Shown here: piece after piece, positions 14,716-14,721 of the stretch
Layout of the letters: each line of letters begins with the position of its first letter
Position numbering within the stretch: position 1 is the first letter of the stretch
Assembly (NCBI GenBank): GCA_964522665.1
Contig: CAZFVY010000143.1
Coordinates: forward strand, 1 to 14,721
DNA from: CAZFVY01 sp964522665
Lineage (GTDB): Bacteria > Verrucomicrobiota > Verrucomicrobiia > Limisphaerales > CAZFVY01
Reading direction: 5' to 3'
DNA: 14,721 nt
Notes under the pieces: model-generated
The model's input: the letters and a program-made list of their open reading frames with translations, nothing else
Database searches by the model: none
What the model was told of the DNA's origin: nothing
Position numbers and translations under genes: made by a program

Positions 14716-14721
14716 TTGATA

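Noticed and set aside
14489..14719. 76-codon open frame at the right edge
   Set aside because: It is Arg/Pro-rich with no start signal and reads through the CAAAAGGGGAC repeats.

Overview
The window is GC-rich (roughly 60%) bacterial DNA. I think it comes from a Verrucomicrobiota genome, perhaps Pedosphaera/Limisphaerales-like. The reasons are a Tat-exported Gfo/Idh/MocA oxidoreductase, a 980-residue secreted mosaic protein (beta-propeller, chitobiase-C-like, PA14, Ig-like and a terminal 'SSDLVHWTDV' module), a secreted 'PGRNG' beta protein and scarce Shine-Dalgarno sequences. The phylum assignment is inference from protein style; there is no rRNA or other marker gene.

Left half (1-7420), metabolic and envelope genes. 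On the minus strand a rhodanese-like exported protein (834-1301) lies just upstream of a Tat-exported Gfo/Idh/MocA oxidoreductase that runs off the left edge. Divergent from them on the plus strand are a nitrilase-family amidohydrolase (1373-2188) and a Tat-exported N-terminal-nucleophile asparaginase/glycosylasparaginase homologue (2470-3606). Converging on these across a hairpin terminator are two minus-strand secreted-protein genes: the 'PGRNG' protein (3748-4167) and the large mosaic protein (4478-7420).

Right half (7421-14721), a compact regulatory locus. A divergent promoter region (11146-11466) fires leftward into three tandem receiver-only response regulators (RR1-RR2-RR3, 11145 down to 9232) and rightward into a membrane histidine kinase (11467-12885) plus a complete NtrC-type sigma-54 activator (13057-14508). 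Both arms carry a -24/-12 (GG-N10-GC) sigma-54 promoter. Between the two promoters lies a tandem 13-bp repeat (AAGCGGTTGACCA-type, 22 bp apart). The same tandem repeat (23 bp apart) recurs at 8358-8393, upstream of another -24/-12-like element, at almost the same distance. That element points at a small His/Ser-rich orphan protein gene (7873-8124).

My reading is a self-regulating sigma-54 module. The kinase phosphorylates the activator, and the activator binds the tandem repeats. It then switches on its own operon, the receiver cluster and the small orphan protein. The receivers may act as phosphate sinks or partner-binding outputs. A receiver remnant between RR2 and RR3 suggests the cluster grew by duplication. 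The stretch 8125-9231 has no convincing gene. The right edge carries short GGGGAC repeats of a kind I associate with REP/transposase neighbourhoods.
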